48,738 bases of DNA from an uncultured Lentisphaeraceae bacterium. Lineage in GTDB: Bacteria > Verrucomicrobiota > Kiritimatiellia > RFP12 > DVOR01. Each line of letters opens with the position of its first letter. Positions within the stretch are counted from its first letter, which is position 1. The position numbers and the translations under genes are program-made. Shown here one piece after another: positions 25,008 through 32,978 of the stretch. The notes under the pieces are model-generated. The model was not told the DNA's origin and made no database searches. It saw only the letters and a list, made by a program, of their open reading frames with translations. Location of the stretch: assembly GCA_937892925.1 (NCBI GenBank), contig CALBHX010000065.1, forward strand, positions 1 to 48,738, given 5' to 3'.

Positions 25008-25036
25008 ATGATACCCCATGGTTCGTGCAAGGTCAA
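25008..25036 (-). promoter_or_regulatory. Promoter of the GH109 operon
   Basis: On the minus strand TTGACC (25036-25031), a 17-base spacer, then TATCAT (25013-25008). The transcript would start near 25001 and carry a leader of about 55 bases with a small GGGCT/AGCCC hairpin (about 24975-24988) and an AAGGAG ribosome site for the GH109 gene. Confidence 0.8.
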
Positions 25037-25273
25037 GCTTAGAACATGAATAGAATTTGAGAATCCGGAATATCGAACGGAGTGGGGCGGGATTCTAATG
25101 AATTTCCCGGAAAGGGAGGGGGTTGACGTGGGAGAGGTGGAACAGAACGCAGATTTGGGAGAGAAACGTCACCGGTGTACTAGAGGATGAGAGATGAGGG
25201 GTGAACGCGGGATGTCAATCACTCGCCGTATCGGTTGGGGATGATTGGTTGGAAAGAACCATAGGTCAAGATA

Positions 25274-25295
25274 CATAAGACAAGCATAAGACAAG
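25274..25295 (+). repeat. Tandem 11-base repeat
   Basis: Two perfect, adjacent copies of CATAAGACAAG in the gap between the GH109 promoter and the DUF2723 gene. The spacing of one helical turn would suit two copies of a DNA-binding protein on the same face. Nothing shows which gene it might control. Confidence 0.6.
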
Positions 25296-25364
25296 TTTAA
25301 AGGATCAATGCACAGGCAGTTTGTTGTGCGGAGGGCACGCCTATATCCGTGCCGGGGTGTACAT

Positions 25365-25425
25365 GAACCCGCCCCGGCTTTGTTCCGAACCCGCCCCGGT
25401 TTAGGTGTGTTCTCGGGGCGGGTTC
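25365..25425. repeat. GAACCCGCCCCG repeat cluster with hairpin
   Basis: GAACCCGCCCCG occurs at 25365-25376 and 25387-25398, and as a perfect inverted copy at 25414-25425. The second and third copies form a 12-base stem with a 15-base loop. A fourth copy lies 16 kb away at 9658-9669, also in a gap and also near an inverted partner. Aside from this, the 11-base repeat and the GH109 promoter, the stretch 24947-25560 holds no gene I can support. Confidence 0.65.
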
Positions 25426-25560
25426 AGTTCGGTCCCGGGCGGAAGGGTTTGGGTGGTACGGCAGGGCAGTGGCGGCGGCGCGGATGAACCATTCAGGTGG
25501 AGACGGATACAGTAGCGAAAAGGGTGGAGCCGCATGTGGGCGGAGTCTCGTGATTTATGG

Positions 25561-25566
25561 TATAAT
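25561..25566 (+). promoter_or_regulatory. Extended -10 box of the DUF2723 gene
   Basis: TATAAT preceded by TGG (an extended -10 element, TGnTATAAT), nine bases before the in-frame GTG at 25576. No -35 box and no ribosome site are seen, so a leaderless mRNA is likely. Confidence 0.55.
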
Positions 25567-25575
25567 GAGCAAGTT

Positions 25576-28500
25576 GTGAATGGACGAGAAAAGTCTTGGT
25601 TGAATCGCGCGGACTGGCTGACGTTTTGGGCAGTCAGCGGGGTGGTTTTGGCCGCGTATGTGTGCTCGCTGGGGCCTTCGATCGGGCTTGAGGATGCGGG
25701 GGAACTGGCTACGGCGGCGGATGTTTTAGGGGTGCCGCATCCGCCGGGATATCCGCTCTGGACGGTGCTGTCGTGGGTCTTTTGCCGCTGTTTTAGTTGG
25801 GTTGGGTGGCAGGGTTTCCCGAATGCGGCTTGGGCGGTGGCGTTGGGTTCGGCGGTGATGGGGGCGTTGGCGTGCGGGGTAACGGCGTTGCTGATTGCTC
25901 GGTCGGCGCGGGATTTGCTGCACGCGGATGGGGCGTGGCATGGATTTACTTGTGCGGTGGCAGGGGCTTCGGGGGGGCTGATGCTGGCGTTTACGCCAGG
26001 ATTATGGTCGCAGTCGGTGATTGTTGAGGTGTATGCGCTGGGGGCGCTTTTCCTAGCTTTGACCTTGCTTTTGGCTTATCGCTGGCTGGCGGTTGGGCGG
26101 CCTTCAACATTGGTCTGGCTGGGGCTGGTATTTGGACTGGGGCTGACGAATTACCAAGTGTTGCTGTTGGCGGCGCTGCCGCTGGGGGGGCTGGTGTGTG
26201 TGCGTCGGTGGCGGCTGGCGCGTTCATTCGTGTGTGTGGCGGTGCCGCTGGGGCTGACGGGGTATTTGTTGGCGTTGGGCGCGCTGCCTTCGGCGGATTT
26301 GTTTTCAACGGCGGGGGCGCCGGTGATTGTGCGCCCGGGAGCCGTGCAAGCGGCGGACTTGCCTGGATGGATCATTCCTGCGGGGTATTATGCGGTGCTG
26401 GGGGGCTTCGCGGTATTGTGGGCGGGGTGTGCGGGGTTTGTGAAGCGGTGGCGCTGGGCATTGATAGCGTTAGCCGGGCTGGTGTGTACGCTAGGAGCGA
26501 TTGCATGGCGTGTTTATCCGGAGCTTCGTGTACCGGAGGGTTTTCGGGGGACGGTGTACCCGTTTGCGCGGGCATGGGCGGTTCATCTTGTGGGGTTGGG
26601 CGTGTTGTGGTGGGCGTGTTGGCCGTTTCATCGTGCGCGGCGGTTTGCGTGTGCAGTAACGGGGGTTCAGCTGGCGGGGCTGCTGCTGCTTCAGATGGGG
26701 TGCCTGCTGGGGTTGACGCATCCAACGCTGGGATGGTTCTGGTGGCCGGTGGCGTGGGGGGTACTGGTGCTCCTGTTGGCGCGGCGGCTGCTGGTGCAGG
26801 GGAAGTGGGTAGTGCGAACCGTGCTGGCATTTGCAGCAGGACTTTCGGTTTATGTTTATATGCCGTTGGTTTCAGATTTGCGGAATCCGGCGATGAATTG
26901 GGGGTACACGCGGACGTGGGAAGGGTTTAAGCACGCGATTTCACGGGGGCAGTACGAGGCGATTTCGCCTTCGGCGATTTGGTCGTGGCATTATCTTCGG
27001 CAGTTGGCGGAGTATGCGGCGGATTTGCGAATGCAGTTTTCGCTTCCGGTGATTGTGGGGGCGCTGGCGGGAGTGTCGGCAGTGTGTGGGCAGTTGATCC
27101 GGCGGCGCCAGAGGCGTGGGCTGCTGTGGCTGGGGTGCATAGGTGTTCTGTTTGTGATCATGTCGGCTGTGCTGGTGGCATTGGCGAATCCATCGGGGGG
27201 TATTCAGGATGGATTTATCCAGAAGGTGAAGTATATCTCTTCGCATGGGTTGTTTGCGCTGTGGGTGGGGTATGCGGTGGCTTGGGGGTTGGCGGTGCTG
27301 GGCAGAATTGGGAAACGGCCAGTTCTGTGGCTGGGATGTGCAGGGGCGTTGTGCCTGCCGCTGGTGCCGGTGGGTGAAAATCTGTGGAATAACGATCTGG
27401 TGCGGGCTGTGGGCGCGGCGGAGCAGACGGGGCATGACTTTGGATGGCAGTTTGGCGCATACATGCTCGATGGTGTGCGGCAGATTGAAGCGGAGCTTTC
27501 GGAGGATGAGGAACCGCTGCCGGATCCGTTCTGGCCGCCTCCGATGGTGGCAGACGCGATCTATTTTGGGGGGACGGATCCGGGGCGGTTCGTGCCAACG
27601 TATATGGTTTACTCAGCGGGGATGCGCCCGGATGTGTTTGTGCTCACGCAGAATGCGCTGGCAGATCCAACGTATATGAATGTGGAGCGGGATTTGTACG
27701 GAAAGCGGATTTGGCTGCCTTCTGCCGATGAGGTGCGCCAGGCATTTACGGATTATACGGATGCGGTGGCGACGGGGCGGCGAACCACGCAGGGGACGAT
27801 TCGTGAGGTGAATGGACGGGTGCAGATTACCGGCGCATCGGCCGTGATGGATATTTGTGCGGATTTGGCGCGGCTGATTTATGATCGGAATCCGGATCAC
27901 GCGTTTTATGTGGAGGAGAGTTATCCGATTGCCTGGATGGATGCGTTTTTGGAGCCGGCGGGGCTGGCGATGCGCTTAAACCGGGCGGGAGCGGATTTGG
28001 AGACCGTACAGGTGCGGGATGAGGACTTTTGGGACTGGATGACGCGGCGGCTGGTGGAACGGTCGGCTTATCGGCGTGACTTTGCGGCGCAGAAGAGCTT
28101 TTCCAAGCTGCGTTCGGCGATGGGGGGGGTGTATGCCCGGAAGGGACAGGCGCATGCGGCGGAACAGGCGTTTTTGCAGGCGATGGTGCTTTATCCGTTG
28201 TCGCCAGAAGTTTTGTTCCGCTACCTGCGGGAGATTTTGCTTCCGGCGTTTCGCTTTGCTGTTGGGCGTGAGGCGATACAGGCGTTTTTGCAGGCGGATC
28301 CGAAAAATCTGCGCGCAGCTCAGGCGGCAGAGCGGCTGGACGTACTGCAGGAAGCATATGACGAGATGCAACGGCTGACGGTGCGTATACGGGAGAAGCA
28401 GGCGACAACGGCGGATGTGTGCGCGTTGGCAGAGGTGTGCGAGACGCTAGGGCGGGGAGATCTGGCGCGGGCGTATTGGAAACAGGTGTTGGAGGCTCCG

Positions 28501-28908
28501 GATTTGACGGGGCAGGAGGCGATGACGGGGTGTGTGGCGTTGCAGCGGCTGCGGAGCGGGAAGGAGGCGCTGGCGCTGCTGAAGCGGGTGCCTAAGGCGG
28601 CATGGCCGATGTTTACGGAGGCGGAGCTGGTGGCGTGTTCGGGGCTGGCGCAGACGTTTTCCGAGGAATCGCTGGCGTATGGCTTGCTGACAGTGGCGTT
28701 GCGGAAGGCACCGCAGTCCGGGCGGGTTTGGCTGGCGGTGGCACTATACTATTATGGTATTGGGAATGAAGCTCAGGCGTATGAGGCGATGTGTTCGGCT
28801 ATTCGCTTCGGGGCTTTGCCGCTGATAAAATCGGATGAAGCCGTGGCGGAGATATGCCTTCGCTTGACGCGGCGGTTTGGATTGCAAGAGGGAGCTTTGT
28901 CGCAATGA
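25576..28908 (+). CDS. DUF2723 (GT117-like) membrane protein with TPR-like C-terminus
   Basis: A very large inner-membrane protein of 1110 residues. The first 550 or so residues hold about ten to twelve hydrophobic segments. The DUF2723 signature is near the N-terminus: GLEDAGELATAADVLGVPHPPGYPLW, with Glu39-Asp40 and the HPPGYP block from His55, at the place where lipid-linked-sugar glycosyltransferases of this clan bind substrate. The last 350 residues are soluble, Ala/Leu/Arg-rich and TPR-like. The family is thought to transfer sugar from a lipid carrier to periplasmic acceptors; the acceptor here is unknown. An ATG at 25534 is in frame, but the GTG at 25576 is preferred because TATAAT overlaps the region in between. 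The stop overlaps fmt by four bases. Codons are extremely rich in third-position G. Confidence 0.85.
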   Translation: MNGREKSWLNRADWLTFWAVSGVVLAAYVCSLGPSIGLEDAGELATAADVLGVPHPPGYPLWTVLSWVFCRCFSWVGWQGFPNAAWAVALGSAVMGALACGVTALLIARSARDLLHADGAWHGFTCAVAGASGGLMLAFTPGLWSQSVIVEVYALGALFLALTLLLAYRWLAVGRPSTLVWLGLVFGLGLTNYQVLLLAALPLGGLVCVRRWRLARSFVCVAVPLGLTGYLLALGALPSADLFSTAGAPVIVRPGAVQAADLPGWIIPAGYYAVLGGFAVLWAGCAGFVKRWRWALIALAGLVCTLGAIAWRVYPELRVPEGFRGTVYPFARAWAVHLVGLGVLWWACWPFHRARRFACAVTGVQLAGLLLLQMGCLLGLTHPTLGWFWWPVAWGVLVLLLARRLLVQGKWVVRTVLAFAAGLSVYVYMPLVSDLRNPAMNWGYTRTWEGFKHAISRGQYEAISPSAIWSWHYLRQLAEYAADLRMQFSLPVIVGALAGVSAVCGQLIRRRQRRGLLWLGCIGVLFVIMSAVLVALANPSGGIQDGFIQKVKYISSHGLFALWVGYAVAWGLAVLGRIGKRPVLWLGCAGALCLPLVPVGENLWNNDLVRAVGAAEQTGHDFGWQFGAYMLDGVRQIEAELSEDEEPLPDPFWPPPMVADAIYFGGTDPGRFVPTYMVYSAGMRPDVFVLTQNALADPTYMNVERDLYGKRIWLPSADEVRQAFTDYTDAVATGRRTTQGTIREVNGRVQITGASAVMDICADLARLIYDRNPDHAFYVEESYPIAWMDAFLEPAGLAMRLNRAGADLETVQVRDEDFWDWMTRRLVERSAYRRDFAAQKSFSKLRSAMGGVYARKGQAHAAEQAFLQAMVLYPLSPEVLFRYLREILLPAFRFAVGREAIQAFLQADPKNLRAAQAAERLDVLQEAYDEMQRLTVRIREKQATTADVCALAEVCETLGRGDLARAYWKQVLEAPDLTGQEAMTGCVALQRLRSGKEALALLKRVPKAAWPMFTEAELVACSGLAQTFSEESLAYGLLTVALRKAPQSGRVWLAVALYYYGIGNEAQAYEAMCSAIRFGALPLIKSDEAVAEICLRLTRRFGLQEGALSQ

Positions 28909-29915
28909 TACGCGTGGTGTTTATGGGGTCGGCGGATCTTTCGGCAGTGATGCTGGAGCGGTTGGCGCAGGAGCGCGGGCAGTTTCAGGTGGTGGGGTGT
29001 GTTACGCAGCCGGACAAACCGGCCGGGCGGGGAAAGCGGTTAACGCCGTGTGCGTGCAAGGCGTTTGCGGATGCGGCGGGGATTCCGTGCTTGACGCCGG
29101 AACGGGTGAACACCGTGGAGAGCTTGGCGCAGATTGCCGCTTGGTTGCCGGATGTGATTGTGGTGGTGGCGTATGGACAGTTTTTGAGCAAGCGGTTGCT
29201 TGATATTCCAACGCTGGGGTGTATTAATATCCACTTATCGCTCTTGCCGCGTTATCGGGGGGCTTCGCCGATTCACGCAGCGCTGCTTGCCGGGGATCGT
29301 GAGACCGGCGCATCGGCCATGCTGATGGATGAGGGAATGGATTCCGGACCGGTGCTGATGACGCGTAAGACGCCGATTTATGACAATGATACGCTGGAAA
29401 CGCTGCATGACCGCCTGGCGGCAATTGGTGCAGAGCTGCTGGTGGAAGTGCTTCCGTTGTGGGCCTTTTTTCAGGTAAAACCCGTGCCGCAGGATCCGGC
29501 TCAGGTGACTACGGCATATAAGATTAAGAAGTCCGACGGGGTGTTGGCGTGGGAAGACTCCACGGCGCGGAATTTGCGGAAGCTCAAGGCCTACACGCCC
29601 TGGCCATCGTGCTATACGTATATGCCGGAGGGTTCTCGGGAACGGGGGAAGCGGCTGAAGGTGCTTGCCGCCGTGCCGGGTAATGTTCCGGAAGCCCAGT
29701 GGGAGATGCTGCCCGGGACGATTCTCAGGGTAGATAAGTATGGGCTGTTGGTGCGGACTGGGGATGGGGCGATGTGGCTCACCGTTGTGCAGTCGGAGGG
29801 CGGGAAGCCAATGCCGGTGGCGGCGTGGCTGTGTGGCCACCCGCTGAAGGCCGGCGAGCGGTTTGTTACGCCGCCGCAAGCGCCCAGACCGAGTGGTGCG
29901 GTGTTTAAACGTTGA
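28905..29915 (+). CDS. fmt: Methionyl-tRNA formyltransferase
   Basis: Fmt formylates initiator Met-tRNA using 10-formyltetrahydrofolate. The start at 28905 overlaps the DUF2723 stop (ATGA), has a GGGAG ribosome site and begins with the usual first strand, MIRVVFMGSAD. The 336 residues include the catalytic Asn and His in INIHLSLLPRYRGASPI and the aspartate in MDEGMDSGPVL, then a C-terminal tRNA-binding domain (ATTAYKIKKSDGVL-like block onward). The usual partner gene def (peptide deformylase) is not adjacent. The operon continues into a pyrophosphatase gene. Confidence 0.96.
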   Translation: MIRVVFMGSADLSAVMLERLAQERGQFQVVGCVTQPDKPAGRGKRLTPCACKAFADAAGIPCLTPERVNTVESLAQIAAWLPDVIVVVAYGQFLSKRLLDIPTLGCINIHLSLLPRYRGASPIHAALLAGDRETGASAMLMDEGMDSGPVLMTRKTPIYDNDTLETLHDRLAAIGAELLVEVLPLWAFFQVKPVPQDPAQVTTAYKIKKSDGVLAWEDSTARNLRKLKAYTPWPSCYTYMPEGSRERGKRLKVLAAVPGNVPEAQWEMLPGTILRVDKYGLLVRTGDGAMWLTVVQSEGGKPMPVAAWLCGHPLKAGERFVTPPQAPRPSGAVFKR

Positions 29916-29934
29916 ACCCGATGGAGATGAAGAC

Positions 29935-31608
29935 GTGAATGATTTGTTACGCAAGATTATTGTGATTGGCCATCGGAACCCGGATACGGATTCTATTGTT
30001 TCGGCGATTGCCTATGCGGCACTGAAGCGGCAGCAGGGATATGTGAATTGCATGCCGGCACGTGCTGGGCGGTTGACGCCGCAAACGGAATATGTGCTGC
30101 GGCGGTTTGGTGTGGAGGCTCCAACGTTTATTCCGGACATGCTCCCCAAAGTGGCCTATTTCATGCCGGAGGGGAGCCCCATTACGGTTCAGGCGAATAC
30201 GGCGCTGTGGGATGCCCTAGAGTTGATGGACCGCCATCGGCTGCCGGCCATTCCGGTGGTGGATGGGCAGGGGCATTACAGTGCCTATCTCTCGCATAAC
30301 ACCTTTACGGAGAATATCGTTCATAAGGCCGACCCGCACCGGAAGGCGATTATTCCGACAAGCATTAATTTGCTTATCAAGACGCTGCGCGCTCAGCCGC
30401 TGTTGACGGTGAATGGGGACGCCGTGGTGAAGAGCCGGTTGCTGGTTGCCGGATCGACCCGAGAGGCGTTTGAGCAGGTCTTGAAAACGGAACTGCCAAT
30501 GAATGCGATTGCGCTGGTTGAGAACCGTGCTTCCATTTTGGATTTGTGTATTCGTTATAAGGTCCGAGCCATCGTGTTGACGGGTGGGGCGCCGCTCTCG
30601 AAAGAGATGTTTGAAAAAGCCCGGGAGGCGGGTATCTCCGTGCTGATTTCGCCTTATGATATCGCCAGCACCGTTTATCTGACGCTCTATTCCATGCCGG
30701 TGAGCGCAATGGCTACGCAAGCTATTCAGGCCGTTGGGCTCAATGATCCGGTGCGGGATATCATGTCGGCGGTTCAGGCTTCACCCACCCGTTCCCTGCC
30801 GGTGGTAGATGATAACGGGAAGGTGGTCGGGGTTATCAATGAACGGGATCTCTATAAGCAGCCGAATGTGGATATCATTATGGTGGATCATAATGAACTT
30901 TCTCTGGCGGTTGAAGGGTTGGATCAGTTCCATATTATTGAAATCATTGACCACCACAAGCTGGGTAACTTCCCAACGCATGAGCCGATCACCTTTATCA
31001 ACCGGGTGGTGGGGTCTGCGGCTACGGTGGTAGCCTGCCTTTATCAGGAGCAGAAGGCTACGCTCACGCCGGCGATCGCCGGGCTTCTGCTCTCGGCTAT
31101 CATTACCGACACCCTGGCGCTGCAGTCGCCTACCACAACGGATGTCGATCGCAACATGGCAGATTACCTCTCCGGGTTATTGAATCTCGACGTGGCGGAT
31201 TTGGCGCACGATATCTTCTCCCATGCTGCGCGGCTGACGGATTTAACGATCGAAAAGATTCTAGACATGGACGCAAAGCACTACACGGAAGACGGTGTGT
31301 CCTTCTCTGTTTCGCAGATTGAGACCGGCACTTCCGATGAGCTGAAGAGTCGAATTCCGGAATTACTGGCTGCACTGGAAAGCCGGTGCAAGGCGGAGAA
31401 GAGCTATTTCGCTGCTTTGATGGTTACGGATATCACGGCGCTGAACTCGGTGCTTCTGGTGGCCGGCGATGCACGTTTTATCGCAAAAATTCCTTTCCCG
31501 AAGCTGGGGAACGACAATGTTTTTCTGTGCAAGGGAATCATGTCGCGGAAAAAGCAGCTTTTACCGCTGCTGCTTGAGCAGTTATCAGCCACGCTGGGAG
31601 TTCGTTAA
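29935..31608 (+). CDS. CBS-domain family II inorganic pyrophosphatase
   Basis: A family II (DHH) pyrophosphatase, which hydrolyses pyrophosphate with manganese or cobalt, in the regulated form that carries nucleotide-sensing domains. Order in 557 residues: N-terminal DHH motif GHRNPDTDS (12-20), CBS 1 (about 75-125), a DRTGG domain (about 140-250), CBS 2 (about 268-310, VRDIM...LPVVDDNGKVVGVINERDLY), the central IIDHHKLGNF motif (Asp339-His341) and a C-terminal DHHA2 domain. In related clostridial enzymes, AMP and ADP inhibit and diadenosine polyphosphates activate through the CBS and DRTGG parts. The start is a GTG at 29935 with a GGAG ribosome site; the open frame extends into fmt but the DHH domain begins here. 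Confidence 0.9.
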   Translation: MNDLLRKIIVIGHRNPDTDSIVSAIAYAALKRQQGYVNCMPARAGRLTPQTEYVLRRFGVEAPTFIPDMLPKVAYFMPEGSPITVQANTALWDALELMDRHRLPAIPVVDGQGHYSAYLSHNTFTENIVHKADPHRKAIIPTSINLLIKTLRAQPLLTVNGDAVVKSRLLVAGSTREAFEQVLKTELPMNAIALVENRASILDLCIRYKVRAIVLTGGAPLSKEMFEKAREAGISVLISPYDIASTVYLTLYSMPVSAMATQAIQAVGLNDPVRDIMSAVQASPTRSLPVVDDNGKVVGVINERDLYKQPNVDIIMVDHNELSLAVEGLDQFHIIEIIDHHKLGNFPTHEPITFINRVVGSAATVVACLYQEQKATLTPAIAGLLLSAIITDTLALQSPTTTDVDRNMADYLSGLLNLDVADLAHDIFSHAARLTDLTIEKILDMDAKHYTEDGVSFSVSQIETGTSDELKSRIPELLAALESRCKAEKSYFAALMVTDITALNSVLLVAGDARFIAKIPFPKLGNDNVFLCKGIMSRKKQLLPLLLEQLSATLGVR

Positions 31609-32529
31609 GTGGAGTTGTGTATTGCCGAACCTCACGGGATGTGCAGCGGCGTGGCGCGTGCGCTTCGGATGGCGGAGCAGATCCTGGCCGAACACCCCGG
31701 GGAGACGTTGTGGTGTTTCCATGAGATTGTCCACAATGAGCATGTGGTCAATGGACTGAAGGCGCGCGGCGTTCGGTTTGTGAAGAGCTTGCAGGAGATT
31801 CCGACTGATGCGCGGGTGCTGTTTTCCGCGCATGGCGTGAGCCCGCAAGTCCGCGCAGAAGCTCTAGCCCGCAGGCTGGAGGTGGTGGATGCCACGTGTC
31901 CGTTTGTAACGAAGGTGCATCGGGAGGCGAAAGCCTTTTCGGCGCAGGGTGCAGTGATTGCACTGATCGGCCACAAGGGGCACGATGAGGTGGAAGGCAT
32001 TGTGGGGGAAGCTCCGGCGCATATTCACGTGATTGAGCGCTCGGAAGACGTGGCGCAATTACGGAAGGCCTTGGAGTGTTCTCATGCGTCAGAGGTTTCC
32101 ATAAATCTGGTGGTGCTGAGTCAGACCACGGTTAGCCGCGAAATGGTGCAGGCCTTGAGCGCGGAGCTTGCACAGGCCGGCTTCAGTCTCACATTCCCCG
32201 CTCAAGGGAACGGTATCTGTTATGCCACGCAGGAGCGTCAGGAAGCTGTCAGAGGCCTGGCTAAAGCGGTCGATCACCTGGTGGTGCTGGGGTCGCGGAC
32301 ATCTTCCAATTCGCTGCGGTTGGCCGAAGTGGCGGAGCGGGCAGGGTGTCCGGTTTCCCTTGTTGCTTCGCCGAACGAGCTGGATCTGTCGATGTTGACG
32401 GGTGTGCGGCGTTTGGGGATTACTTCCGGCGCTTCCACGCCGGAAGCACTGCTGCGGCAGCTGGTGCAGCGGTTGGAAGCCGTATCGGCCGGGGAAGAGC
32501 GCATCGCAGGAGGGGAAAATCATGCGTGA
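31609..32529 (+). CDS. ispH: 4-hydroxy-3-methylbut-2-enyl diphosphate reductase
   Basis: IspH is the last enzyme of the MEP pathway and makes IPP and DMAPP with a [4Fe-4S] cluster. The three cluster cysteines are Cys12 (GMCSGV), Cys97 (DATCPFV) and Cys204 (NGICYATQER). Substrate-binding residues appear in HEIVHN and in GHKGHDEVEG (Glu129). The 306-residue length is normal. The start is GTG, immediately after the pyrophosphatase stop; GGAG lies eight bases before. Its presence shows that the organism makes isoprenoids by the MEP route. It overlaps the arsR-type gene by eight bases. Confidence 0.96.
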   Translation: MELCIAEPHGMCSGVARALRMAEQILAEHPGETLWCFHEIVHNEHVVNGLKARGVRFVKSLQEIPTDARVLFSAHGVSPQVRAEALARRLEVVDATCPFVTKVHREAKAFSAQGAVIALIGHKGHDEVEGIVGEAPAHIHVIERSEDVAQLRKALECSHASEVSINLVVLSQTTVSREMVQALSAELAQAGFSLTFPAQGNGICYATQERQEAVRGLAKAVDHLVVLGSRTSSNSLRLAEVAERAGCPVSLVASPNELDLSMLTGVRRLGITSGASTPEALLRQLVQRLEAVSAGEERIAGGENHA

Positions 32530-32920
32530 ACGTAAGCCTCATTATGGTCTCTCGCATCGTCAAGGGCAAGATTTGCGCGTAGTCCTCGGAAAGATGCCGG
32601 ATTTGGAGCATTTTGTCGCGATTGCGGATCAGTTCAGCATGTTGAGCGATCCTACGCGGCTTCGGATTTTCTGGATGCTGTGCCACTGCTGCGAGTGTGT
32701 TTCCACTCTTTCTGATATGTCCGGAATGAGTGCGGCCGCCGTGTCGCATCACTTGCAGATGCTTCGCCGGGCACACTTGGTGGTCTGCCACCGGCATGGG
32801 AAAGAAATTCACTATACGCTTGCCGAAACGCAAGAGGCGGAGCTGCTTCACCGGGCGGTGGATACTCTCTTTGCGCTCAGCTGCCCGTTTGAGCCCCCGA
32901 TGGCGGAGAGGCGCACATAA
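32522..32920 (+). CDS. ArsR/SmtB-family metal-responsive repressor
   Basis: A 132-residue winged-helix repressor. The DNA-recognition helix is in SDMSGMSAAAVSHHLQML, followed by the wing (VVCHRHGKEIHYTL). A cysteine cluster, Cys54, Cys56, Cys57 and Cys59 (CHCCEC), lies at the helix position where CadC/ArsR-type sensors bind metal, so a soft or borderline metal (Cd, Pb, Zn or As) is the likely signal. It overlaps the end of ispH by eight bases. The probable target is the P-type ATPase gene that converges on it, whose promoter has a palindromic operator at 34895-34914; autoregulation is less likely because it is embedded in the ispH operon. Confidence 0.9.
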   Translation: MRERKPHYGLSHRQGQDLRVVLGKMPDLEHFVAIADQFSMLSDPTRLRIFWMLCHCCECVSTLSDMSGMSAAAVSHHLQMLRRAHLVVCHRHGKEIHYTLAETQEAELLHRAVDTLFALSCPFEPPMAERRT

Positions 32921-32928
32921 CGGAGCTT

Positions 32929-32978
32929 CTGCGGGAACAGGTCTATCCCAAGGGGTATTGGAGGTGTTGTTACCGCAG
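32929..32978. terminator. Inverted repeat between convergent arsR-type and ATPase genes
   Basis: CTGCGGGAACA (32929-32939) and TGTTACCGCAG (32968-32978) pair over 11 bases with one mismatch across the short gap where the two genes meet. There is no strong T-run. It may serve both transcripts as a 3'-end structure; the right arm overlaps the ATPase stop codon. Confidence 0.4.

Noticed and set aside
23744..25042. 432-codon plus-strand frame opposite the GH109 gene
   Set aside because: Antisense shadow; the minus-strand protein has Tat signal, Rossmann and GH109 motifs, and the plus frame runs through its promoter.
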